A DNA stretch of 6,010 nt from an uncultured Bacteroidales bacterium (GCA_937901185.1 CALCHR010000152.1:1-6010); one strand, 5' to 3'; counted from the stretch's first letter, positions 1-4,882 are shown. Program-made: numbers and translations. Notes: generated from the sequence alone by a model not told the origin.

Positions 1-60
1 CATCCAATCGCACCCCGTAGGGGACGGGTCCCCCGACCCGACCGCCGCAAGGCGGAAAAG
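1..60. repeat. GC-rich palindromic repeat at the window edge
   Basis: This short segment contains two hairpins: CGGGTC (25-30) pairs with GACCCG (35-40) around CCCC, and CCGCC (42-46) pairs with GGCGG (51-55) around GCAA. No frame on either strand continues the portal gene or resembles a phage protein. The composition, GC-rich with runs of C and G, fits the interspersed intergenic repeats of gut Clostridia and differs from the phage genes to the right. The repeat probably extends beyond base 1, so its true ends are unknown. That it is dispersed in the host genome is inference from general knowledge, not shown here. Confidence 0.45.
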
Positions 61-218
61 CCTTCCCCTTTGGGGAAGGTGGCCGAGCGTAGCGAGGTCG
101 GAAGAGGCCGAATTCCTTTGGTATTTCCGTACAAATCGCCTTCGGCGATGCACTTTTGCTTCGCAAAAGTGCGAACCTCTTCCGTCACCTTCGGTGACAC
201 CTTCCCCAAAGGGGAAGG
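61..218. repeat. 158-bp hairpin-rich element with 20-bp terminal inverted repeats (MITE/REP-like)
   Basis: The ends are perfect 20-bp inverted repeats (61-80 and 199-218), and each end is itself a palindrome, CCTTCCCC-TTT-GGGGAAGG and its complement. A second inverted pair lies inside: GGAAGAGG (100-107) and CCTCTTCC (176-183). The right half holds three hairpins, all with a TTC loop on the plus strand: ATCGCC/GGCGAT (135-149), a 10-bp stem GCACTTTTGC/GCAAAAGTGC (150-172), and GTCACC/GGTGAC (184-198). There is no transposase and no credible coding frame. The architecture resembles a non-autonomous miniature element or modular REP element of the type scattered in gut Clostridia genomes. No target-site duplication is visible, because the left flank is another repeat. 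The right end interrupts the 3' end of the portal gene. Confidence 0.75.
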
Positions 219-1378
219 CATGACGACTCCTCAAATAATAATTTGTCGAGCTGGCTTATTTCGGTGTACTCCTTGCGGATATAACGCTTGTCGCCGTCGG
301 GAACGTGAGGCAGTCCCCAGATGTCCATAACGTCGTTAGTGCTTAAAATACCGCGGTCAAACATCTGGCTACTTACCTGGAGCTTGTCCGCGTTGGTCAT
401 ATACTGCAGGCGATTGGCCACCCAGGTGATAGCGCTCTTCCTGGTGATTTCATTCGCGCTGTAGGTCATTGTTGTCATAGCCTGGGACAGCTGAATGGCA
501 AAGGGCTCTACCTTGCCCTCATAGTACGCCGCCCAGTCGTCACCCGTGGCCTGGTTGTGCAAAATTTTCTCATTAGAGCCAAAGTATGTATATACTCTGT
601 CCTCGATGAGCTTAACCTGCTCAGCGTCCACGAACTTAGCCGCGGACTGTATCTGCTGCACGTTGGTGTATGTATTCGGGAATATAGCCAGGCCGCCAGC
701 ATCAGGGCCCAGGTTATTCTCGACCCACTCCTTGCGCTCTCTTGCCATATCCTTGCCCTTGGTAAAGTTGCCAAGAGTTGCCATAAATCGAATACTTGCG
801 CTGTTCTTAATGCCCTCAGCTATGCCCTGGTTCTGGGTTGCCAGCAGCTGCATAGTGGGCTCCAGAGCGCTGTTATCTTCACCGATAAAGTCCTTGTGGT
901 ATAAGAACTTACTTATCGCGCCCACGCGTGACAGCTCAATAGCCAGCTTCTCGCCGTTGCCGAAAGTGTACACAAGGAAGGGCTCGCCCTTTTCTTCTCT
1001 AATCTCAGTCAAAGAAGGAATAACCGGGTAATAGCCTACGATCCTGTCGATCGCGTCAAGAATGGGCACTATAAAGCAGGTATTCTGCGTCTCGTAAATA
1101 GTAGCCACTTTATACAAAAACTGCGCGCTTGTCATAAAGGGGTTAGGCTTCCAGTCGAGAAGCGACTGAATACCGCGGCCGTCAGCCCCTGCCACTTTAG
1201 GCTGGAGCTTGCTGCAGTGACTCGCAAAGGTGTGAATGCTTCCGCGGGTCAGTTCCATTTCGTAGACGCCGCCGTCATAGGTTGTGAATACAGGGGTGTA
1301 TCCGTCCAGCATAGAAAAGAAAGACCCCTGCAGCTGTTTAACTTTGAGTTTTCCAAAAAGTTTGTTGAATGCTCCCAT
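185..1378 (-). CDS. HK97-type phage portal protein, C-terminus replaced by repeat sequence
   Basis: The portal forms the dodecameric ring at one capsid vertex through which terminase drives DNA and to which the tail attaches. The protein reads as 397 aa and starts MGAFNKLFGKLK, with AGGAGG (1385-1390) 6 nt before the ATG. Family-typical stretches include SLLDWKPNPFMTSAQF (72-87), AAYYEGKVEPFAIQLSQAM (283-301) and the late segment FDRGILSTNDVMDIWGLP (340-357), matching the Phage_portal (PF04860) pattern. It begins 15 bp after terL stops, in the usual packaging order. Native sequence ends at about residue 386 (base 221). The last 11 residues, CLPLWGRCHRR, and the TGA are encoded by the 61-218 repeat. 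The conserved core looks complete and only the variable tail is lost, so the protein might still fold; whether it works is unknown. The protease and major capsid genes normally found next are not in the window. Confidence 0.9.
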   Translation of the reverse strand: MGAFNKLFGKLKVKQLQGSFFSMLDGYTPVFTTYDGGVYEMELTRGSIHTFASHCSKLQPKVAGADGRGIQSLLDWKPNPFMTSAQFLYKVATIYETQNTCFIVPILDAIDRIVGYYPVIPSLTEIREEKGEPFLVYTFGNGEKLAIELSRVGAISKFLYHKDFIGEDNSALEPTMQLLATQNQGIAEGIKNSASIRFMATLGNFTKGKDMARERKEWVENNLGPDAGGLAIFPNTYTNVQQIQSAAKFVDAEQVKLIEDRVYTYFGSNEKILHNQATGDDWAAYYEGKVEPFAIQLSQAMTTMTYSANEITRKSAITWVANRLQYMTNADKLQVSSQMFDRGILSTNDVMDIWGLPHVPDGDKRYIRKEYTEISQLDKLLFEESSCLPLWGRCHRR

Positions 1379-1393
1379 TAAGGGCCTCCTCTT

Positions 1394-3052
1394 TTATGCT
1401 GCATTTTTTAACTGCTCGCCTATTTGGTCGTACCATTTCTGGCGGACCGTCAAGGCGTCGATTACGGCCACAAAGCCGTCAATATGGCACCGCTGGTCTA
1501 TCTTGACTGGGCGGAGTTTTCGGGTTTCTATATTCTGCTTAACGCCCACGTTTAGGAAGTGGGCCTTTAATACGTTATTAGTTCCCAGCTGCAGAGTCTT
1601 ATCTCGCAGCAGGCCGTCAGCCTCGTGCAATACAGGGGACAGGTTCTCACCCTGGTACACGTCGTCCATGTGGAAGCCGTAGCCGCTCATCTGCTGTACG
1701 AGGTACTGGGATGAGTAACGGTCATAGCCTACCTTGAGCGGGAGTATCTCGTATTTTTCAACGAGCATCCTAAACCACTCAAAGCAGTCGTTATAGTCCA
1801 CGTAGTTGTCACCGCTGGGCTGTATAATGCCCTTAGATACATAAAGGCGGTACGGTACGCCCTCACGTTCTTGCAGCTCGTCAATCTTATTTTCTGGCAT
1901 GAAGAACTTTGCAAAGGTGTACAGTTTGCCGCCTTTCTCTATAACTACACAGCAGGCGGTCAAGTCCGTAGTCTGTGACAGGTCTATGCCGCCCACGCAG
2001 TAGCACCCGCGGAAGTCCTCAAGATTAAGGCCCTCCCGGGACACAGCGTCCACAATGTCAAAGGGTAGCCAGGCCTGTGTGCTATTCTGTTTAATGTTGC
2101 AATATTTAGTAAGGAACTCTGCCCGCTTGCTCATACTGTTGCGGGCTACGGCTATCTCTTCAAGGAAAAAGTCAGCAGACACACTGACTCCCATATTAGG
2201 GTTAGCCTTTTTAAGCTCCTCGATGTCGTCCCACTTTGTTACGTCATCGATTATGTAAAGAATGGGCAGCAGTCGTCTTTCTTCACTGTTGCCCTGCAGG
2301 AACGCAGTCGAGCGCATCATAAGCTCGTCGTATGGTCCGTCGTTCACGTAGCCCGCTGTACTTATGCTCAGGAGCATAGGCTGCTTACGGGCGCCCAGGG
2401 CGGACTTCATAACCTCGTACTGCTTAAGGCCCTGCTCTGCGGGCCAGCTCGCGATCTCGTCGCAGACTGTCATGTGCGGGTTAAAGCCGTCGGACTTCTT
2501 AGCATTAAAGGCCAGCGGCTTGATAGCTGTATTGGTGCTCTCCAGGTATATATCAGAGCGGCGCTTCTGCGCGAGGTCGTCCAGCTCTGACTCCTGGTGT
2601 ATCATCTTGTAGAAGTTATCGTACACAATAAGTGCCTGCTCCAGCTTAGGTGCAAGGCAGTAAATTTTAGCGCCGTATTCGCCGTCAAGATATGTCATAT
2701 AGGCAATGCAGGCGGACGCGAAAAGACTCTTGCCGTTTTTTCGGCCCATAACAAGAAAGACCTCACGGAAAAGTCGCAGGCCGTTAGCTTCCACTATGCC
2801 GAACATAAGGCAGACCGTGGACTTTTGCCAAAGCTCCAGAGTTATGTAGTCGTTTCTGCCCTCACAATGGCGGCAGAAGTTTTCTATAAACTCAATAGCG
2901 GTATTAGCTTTTTTCGCGTCAAAGAAAAAAAGACCCTCACGGAGTCCCGCGGTGATCTTCTCGTAAAGGAGCTTTATCCATTTACCGACGACGACCTCGC
3001 CTGTCTGTATCTGGTGGTAATACTCCTCTATATAGTTTGCATAAGGTATCAT
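1394..3052 (-). CDS. terL: Phage terminase large subunit (ATPase-nuclease)
   Basis: This is the motor that pumps phage DNA into the procapsid and cuts it at the packaging site, working with the small terminase and portal. The 552-aa length is normal for the Terminase_1 (PF03354) type. The N-terminal ATPase has Walker A GRKNGKS (103-109), Walker B TVCDE (195-199, with D198 and E199), and the coupling motif LSISTAG (228-234). The C-terminal RNase H-like nuclease shows GGIDLSQTTDLT (354-365, D357), VGYDRY (441-446, D444) and DGFVAVIDAL (525-534, D525 and D532 as candidates for the third acidic position). All expected catalytic residues appear present, so the gene looks intact. The ATG overlaps the terS stop by 4 bp (ATGA, 3049-3052). 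No clear Shine-Dalgarno precedes it, so translation is probably coupled to terS. Confidence 0.96.
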   Translation of the reverse strand: MIPYANYIEEYYHQIQTGEVVVGKWIKLLYEKITAGLREGLFFFDAKKANTAIEFIENFCRHCEGRNDYITLELWQKSTVCLMFGIVEANGLRLFREVFLVMGRKNGKSLFASACIAYMTYLDGEYGAKIYCLAPKLEQALIVYDNFYKMIHQESELDDLAQKRRSDIYLESTNTAIKPLAFNAKKSDGFNPHMTVCDEIASWPAEQGLKQYEVMKSALGARKQPMLLSISTAGYVNDGPYDELMMRSTAFLQGNSEERRLLPILYIIDDVTKWDDIEELKKANPNMGVSVSADFFLEEIAVARNSMSKRAEFLTKYCNIKQNSTQAWLPFDIVDAVSREGLNLEDFRGCYCVGGIDLSQTTDLTACCVVIEKGGKLYTFAKFFMPENKIDELQEREGVPYRLYVSKGIIQPSGDNYVDYNDCFEWFRMLVEKYEILPLKVGYDRYSSQYLVQQMSGYGFHMDDVYQGENLSPVLHEADGLLRDKTLQLGTNNVLKAHFLNVGVKQNIETRKLRPVKIDQRCHIDGFVAVIDALTVRQKWYDQIGEQLKNAA

Positions 3053-3390
3053 TTATTCATCAGTGCCGTGAGGCGGTTCTCCTTCTGCGCAGGAGGCACT
3101 AACTCAAGCAGCTGCTTGATTATTGCGTTAAGGTTCTTAGTGAGGCTGATATGCACGTCCGCCGCGGCGGCCTTCTTAATGCCGCTCTGGTTCTCGCCGT
3201 TCTGGTAGGTTTCTATCCAGCCCGTTTTATTCAGCTGCGCCTCCAGGTCCTCCAGGCTTACAGTAATGAAAGCGGCGCGGTTAATTAAGGCCTCGCAGGT
3301 TTTCAGCTTATTAGGCTCCAGGTCTTTGAAAATCTCCTTTAATCTCAGAGTTTCTCGTGTTATCCTGGTAGTTTTTTTGATTTTCGCCAT
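3049..3390 (-). CDS. terS: Phage terminase small subunit, P27 family
   Basis: The small terminase recognises the packaging site and recruits TerL. I chose the ATG at 3390 (MAKIKKTTRI, 113 aa) because AAAGGGG (3399-3405) lies 8 nt upstream. A GTG at 3399 in the same frame would overlap that Shine-Dalgarno. The protein is charged and mostly helical. The segment FITVSLEDLEAQLNKTGW (41-58) and the following NLNAIIKQLLELVPPAQKE (86-104) match the pattern of P27-type small terminases (PF05119), which are about this length. Position directly before terL, with a 4-bp overlap, supports the call more strongly than sequence alone. Upstream lies a 170-bp gap holding the candidate cos region, then the HNH gene. 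Confidence 0.85.
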   Translation of the reverse strand: MAKIKKTTRITRETLRLKEIFKDLEPNKLKTCEALINRAAFITVSLEDLEAQLNKTGWIETYQNGENQSGIKKAAAADVHISLTKNLNAIIKQLLELVPPAQKENRLTALMNK

Positions 3391-3428
3391 ATTCCACACC
3401 CCTTTCGTGTGACTTGCAGGGTAAAGTT

Positions 3429-3505
3429 AGACTCCCCCGCTCGGTCCCCAGGCCCCCTCAAAAATTTTTGAAGAATGGGGGGAGTCTGAAAAAATTTTTC
3501 AGTAG
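3429..3505. other. Candidate cos / packaging initiation region
   Basis: The HNH-terS intergenic space carries a dense set of symmetric sequences. AGACTCCCCC (3429-3438) is a perfect inverted match of GGGGGAGTCT (3478-3487). Between and beside them are two A-tract palindromes: TCAAAAATTTTTGA (3458-3471, perfect) and TGAAAAAATTTTTCA (3487-3501, one central base). The C/G-rich strand-biased block 3434-3457 lies between. In cos-type phages the cohesive-end site commonly sits just before or within terS, and an HNH endonuclease beside terminase (as HK97 gp74) is typical of cos packaging. The cut position cannot be read from sequence. Alternatives are a TerS binding site only, or a regulatory hairpin in the operon mRNA. 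Confidence 0.5.
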
Positions 3506-3560
3506 TTTGTATTCATCCAGGCTGGGACACGTAAAGCAGAGGTGCGCCTGGTCTGGTCCT

Positions 3561-3866
3561 TTAGTAACTTGTATTTCTTATAATCTCCCCGTCTGGACCA
3601 TACAGGCATCTGCCCGCTGTGGCCTTACGCGGATCACGTTCTTTATTGTGACAAGTCTGGCACTCATACTTAAAGAGCTTAGGGTTAAGACTTATCTCCG
3701 GGTCATTGCAGTTCTGATCGTCCAGCCATATAGTATGGTGAACGATAAGCCCTGGCTCCTGGTGGCATACCTCACACAGTCCGCCATCTATAGCTAATCT
3801 GTAGTCTATGTATGCTTGCCTTGCTAACCGCCAGGCTCGACTTTTATAAAACTGTTTCTGGGTCAC
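3561..3866 (-). CDS. Phage HNH endonuclease adjacent to terminase
   Basis: This is a small metal-dependent HNH nuclease. Proteins of this kind encoded beside terminase (HK97 gp74 is the model) assist TerL in cleaving cos DNA. I chose the GTG at 3866 (MTQKQFYKSRAWR, 101 aa) because GGAGGG (3872-3877) lies 5 nt upstream and the sequence then begins with the family-typical FYKSRAW. An in-frame GTG at 3908 would add 14 residues with no such support. The zinc-binding CEVC (31-34) and CQTC (69-72) bracket the active-site segment with H43-H44, N61 and H73-N74, so the HNH motif is complete. It is the first gene of the packaging operon and lies 65 bp after a strong terminator. It is followed by about 170 bp before terS. 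Confidence 0.9.
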   Translation of the reverse strand: MTQKQFYKSRAWRLARQAYIDYRLAIDGGLCEVCHQEPGLIVHHTIWLDDQNCNDPEISLNPKLFKYECQTCHNKERDPRKATAGRCLYGPDGEIIRNTSY

Positions 3867-3931
3867 GGATGCCCTCCAGAGTAATAGGTCCCGCCCTCCC
3901 ACCTTCACCAGCTTATCCTATGCCAGTGACT

Positions 3932-3972
3932 AAAACAAAAAGAGACCTGGCCGCCTCTCGGCCCAGGTCTCT
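3932..3972 (-). terminator. Intrinsic terminator between HTH/iteron unit and packaging operon
   Basis: AGAGACCTGG (3941-3950) pairs perfectly with CCAGGTCTCT (3963-3972). The stem continues as CCG/CGG (3951-3953 with 3959-3961) past one bulged C, closing a CCTCT loop. Reading on the minus strand, the hairpin is followed by TTTTTGTTTT (down to 3932). It should stop transcripts coming from the HTH gene. The 65 bp between it and the HNH start hold no recognisable promoter, which suggests that late transcription must read through it or use an activated promoter. Confidence 0.85.
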
Positions 3973-4024
3973 ATGGTACTATTATATTATAAAAGAGTGT
4001 ATCATTCTATATCATCTTTTTATA

Positions 4025-4330
4025 AGTGTAACAACTGCAACGACTGCAACGCACTTTTCCCAAAAACCCTTATATTGCTCTAATTACTATGTATTTATAT
4101 AATATTTGTCCTTATTTTACTGTTTCTTGATTTTATCGTTGCAGTTGTTGCAGTTGTTGCAGTTAGAATAAAAAAGTCAGAAATAATCAGGAGTTCAAAG
4201 CATAAAAGAGGTGCAACGAGACCCCCAAAAAGTGCAACGACTGCAACGCATTAACAATTTATTAACATTTACAAATGTTAATCATACGCTAATCTTCGTT
4301 GCAGTCGTTGCAGTTATCGTTGCACTTTTT
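4025..4330. repeat. Iteron cluster: eleven copies of a 9-bp repeat in four arrays of alternating orientation
   Basis: The consensus is A(C/G)TGCAAC(G/A). Array A (plus sense) has perfect copies at 4034-4042 and 4043-4051, plus a degenerate one at 4025-4033. Array B (minus sense) is three perfect tandem GTTGCAGTT units at 4138-4164. Array C (plus) has copies at 4210-4218, 4231-4239 and 4240-4248. Array D (minus) has copies at 4297-4305, 4306-4314 and 4318-4326, the last after a 3-bp spacer. A with B, and C with D, form inverted pairs; 4233-4248 is a perfect complement of 4297-4312. The spaces are AT-rich. No credible gene lies in this stretch. Iteron arrays beside AT-rich DNA are known as replication origins, partition sites or cooperative operators, and I cannot decide among these. 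A weak plus-strand promoter-like pair (TTGCTC 4075-4080, TATAAT 4098-4103, 17 bp apart) may be chance in AT-rich DNA. Confidence 0.85.
4262..4281. repeat. AT-rich perfect palindrome between iteron arrays C and D
   Basis: TTAACATTT (4262-4270) and AAATGTTAA (4273-4281) are perfect complements around a 2-nt centre. The palindrome sits near the middle of the 48-bp AT-rich gap between the inverted iteron arrays C (ending 4248) and D (starting 4297). It could be a dimeric repressor or initiator operator, or a DNA-unwinding element. No protein is known here to bind it, but the neighbouring HTH gene is a candidate. Confidence 0.7.
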
Positions 4331-4334
4331 CCAG

Positions 4335-4526
4335 TTATTCTACAATATCTTTCAGGCTCTCAAGCTCATTCAACACAAAGCGCTGAACATAAGGAGGCGG
4401 AGTCCGTTCTCCCGTTTCCCATTTCTCAATAGTCCTTTTGGGTATTAGCATTCTATCAGCCATACCCTGCTGAGATAAGCCTGTATTTTTTCGGGCAGTC
4501 TTTAATTTTTCAGTAAAGTCACACAT
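4335..4526 (-). CDS. Small XRE-type HTH DNA-binding protein
   Basis: This 63-aa protein consists almost only of a helix-turn-helix domain. LKTARKNTGLSQQGMADRM (8-26) carries the first helices and the LSQQ turn typical of the XRE/Cro family. IPKRTIEKWETGERTPP (28-44) covers the recognition helix and following loop, and a short helix YVQRFVLNELESL (46-58) closes it. Residues 30-48 resemble small HTH proteins common in gut Clostridia and their phages. The ATG is preceded by AAGGAGG (4533-4539) at 6 nt. No effector or dimerisation domain is present. The gene ends 4 bp from iteron array D, so the iterons or the AT palindrome may be its targets (inference). Its leader is opposite the predicted small RNA, and the -35 element of that RNA overlaps this Shine-Dalgarno. 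Confidence 0.85.
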   Translation of the reverse strand: MCDFTEKLKTARKNTGLSQQGMADRMLIPKRTIEKWETGERTPPPYVQRFVLNELESLKDIVE

Positions 4527-4537
4527 CGCTGTCCTCC

Positions 4538-4566
4538 TTGACTTCTTTGCCTTACTGTGTTATTAT
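4538..4566 (+). promoter_or_regulatory. Extended -10 sigma-A promoter for a plus-strand small RNA
   Basis: The -35 TTGACT (4538-4543) and -10 TATTAT (4561-4566) each match consensus at 5 of 6 positions with an ideal 17-bp spacer. A TG at 4558-4559 gives an extended -10. The start is predicted at G4573 or G4574, exactly at the base of the first hairpin of the downstream RNA. The promoter faces opposite to every protein gene in the window. Confidence 0.75.
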
Positions 4567-4572
4567 GTGGGC

Positions 4573-4648
4573 GGCAGGGGTAAGGCTCCCTGCTCGCCCT
4601 TCGGTGGGTGTGGGTAGCGTTTCCGTGGTTGGGGTGCTACCCTTTTTT
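4573..4648 (+). ncRNA. Predicted ~76-nt three-hairpin small RNA, antisense to the HTH leader
   Basis: Between the promoter at 4538-4566 and a terminator, almost every base can pair. Hairpin 1 is GCAGGG/CCCTGC (4574-4579 with 4588-4593), loop GTAAGGCT. Hairpin 2 is CGCCC/GGGTG (4595-4599 with 4606-4610, one G-U), loop TTCGGT. Hairpin 3 is GGGTAGC/GCTACCC (4612-4618 with 4636-4642), loop GTTTCCGTGGTTGGGGT, then a T-run. Single unpaired bases separate the stems. No start codon with ribosome site is present. A minus-strand transcript from 4847 through the 41-aa gene into the HTH gene would be fully complementary, so a cis-antisense role is the simplest idea. Antisense RNAs of similar size and form control phage and plasmid genes (for example ColE1 RNA I, or P1/P7 c4). 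I do not recognise it as a named family. An alternative is a structured leader of the minus-strand mRNA. Confidence 0.65.
4612..4648 (+). terminator. Intrinsic terminator of the small RNA
   Basis: The stem GGGTAGC (4612-4618) with GCTACCC (4636-4642) is followed directly by TTTTTT (4643-4648). The U-tract is on the plus strand only, so termination is directional. The 17-nt loop is large for a plain terminator, which suggests the loop has a role in the RNA. The T-run ends inside the stop codon (4647-4649) of the opposing 41-aa gene. Confidence 0.75.
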
Positions 4649-4772
4649 ATTGTGTTTTAGCTTTGCGGATGATTTCCGCTGCTTCCTCAACCGTTTTTGC
4701 TTTACTCTCTACGAGTTTTGCTATGGTTTCAAGATAAGCATTAAGTTGGTTGTTTGTCATACCCTCTTGCAT
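4647..4772 (-). CDS. 41-aa small protein of unknown function
   Basis: This short frame begins MQEGMTNNQL and ends RKAKTQ. It lies 40 nt after the predicted start of the consensus promoter at 4819-4847. AAGGAAG (4780-4786) is 7 nt before the ATG, a reasonable ribosome site. The second ATG (MTNNQ) is a possible alternative start but has a poorly placed ribosome site. The protein is highly charged and looks entirely helical: LNAYLETIAKLVESKAKT (10-27) then VEEAAEIIRKAKT (28-40), with Leu/Ile/Val spaced like an amphipathic helix. There is no signal peptide, membrane segment, cysteine motif or HTH. It is probably cotranscribed with the HTH gene, and its stop overlaps the end of the opposing small RNA. 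I do not recognise a family. Confidence 0.6.
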   Translation of the reverse strand: MQEGMTNNQLNAYLETIAKLVESKAKTVEEAAEIIRKAKTQ

Positions 4773-4788
4773 TTCCTCACTTCCTTTC

Positions 4789-4812
4789 GTAAGAGGTTTT
4801 CCTCTGCCTTAC
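4789..4812 (-). promoter_or_regulatory. 5'-end hairpin in the leader of the 41-aa gene
   Basis: With transcription starting near 4812, the first 24 nt of the mRNA can fold as GTA-AGAGG / CCTCT-TAC with an AAAA loop and a 4-nt AGGC bulge. It ends before the ribosome site. Such 5' hairpins often protect mRNA from decay. The leading heptamer GTAAGGC also occurs just upstream of the HTH gene on the same strand (4549-4555), and on the plus strand in the small RNA's first loop (4580-4586). Confidence 0.4.
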
Positions 4813-4818
4813 AAGTAT

Positions 4819-4847
4819 ATTATACCCCCTTGGGGTGTAAATGTCAA
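4819..4847 (-). promoter_or_regulatory. Perfect consensus sigma-A promoter with palindromic spacer
   Basis: On the minus strand, TTGACA (4842-4847) and TATAAT (4819-4824) match consensus at all 12 positions with a 17-bp spacer. The spacer contains CCCC-AA-GGGG (4826-4835) within an imperfect inverted repeat that reaches into the -10, a likely operator. An A/T-rich tract (4848-4890) upstream could act as an UP element. It drives the 41-aa gene and probably the HTH gene. A promoter this strong would normally need repression, which fits an operator in the spacer. Confidence 0.9.
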
Positions 4848-4882
4848 TACTTTTTTTTTCAAAAAATCCAATATTTTTTTAT

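Noticed and set aside
70..330. Plus-strand 86-aa open frame starting MGKVAERSEVGRG
   Set aside because: It is a translation of the 61-218 repeat running into antisense of the portal gene; there is no ribosome site and no protein-like conservation pattern.
2597..3208. Plus-strand 203-aa frame opposite terL and terS
   Set aside because: The opposite strand carries TerL with complete catalytic motifs, so this is a shadow frame.
3812..4102. Plus-strand 96-aa frame across the HNH start and the terminator
   Set aside because: It is antisense to the HNH 5' end, runs through a terminator hairpin and AT-rich DNA, and shows no recognisable protein.
4075..4103. Plus-strand promoter TTGCTC, 17 bp, TATAAT within the iteron region
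   Set aside because: The -35 matches only 3 of 6 positions and the region is AT-rich, so a chance -10 is likely; no gene follows on that strand.
4025..4330. CRISPR array
   Set aside because: The repeat units are 9 bp, directly abutting and in alternating orientation, without unique spacers of uniform length.
4211..4432. Plus-strand 73-aa frame with a hydrophobic stretch that resembles a membrane helix
   Set aside because: The frame is produced by iteron arrays C and D and antisense of the HTH gene. The hydrophobic run comes from the GTTGCAGT repeats, and the GTG start has no properly spaced ribosome site.
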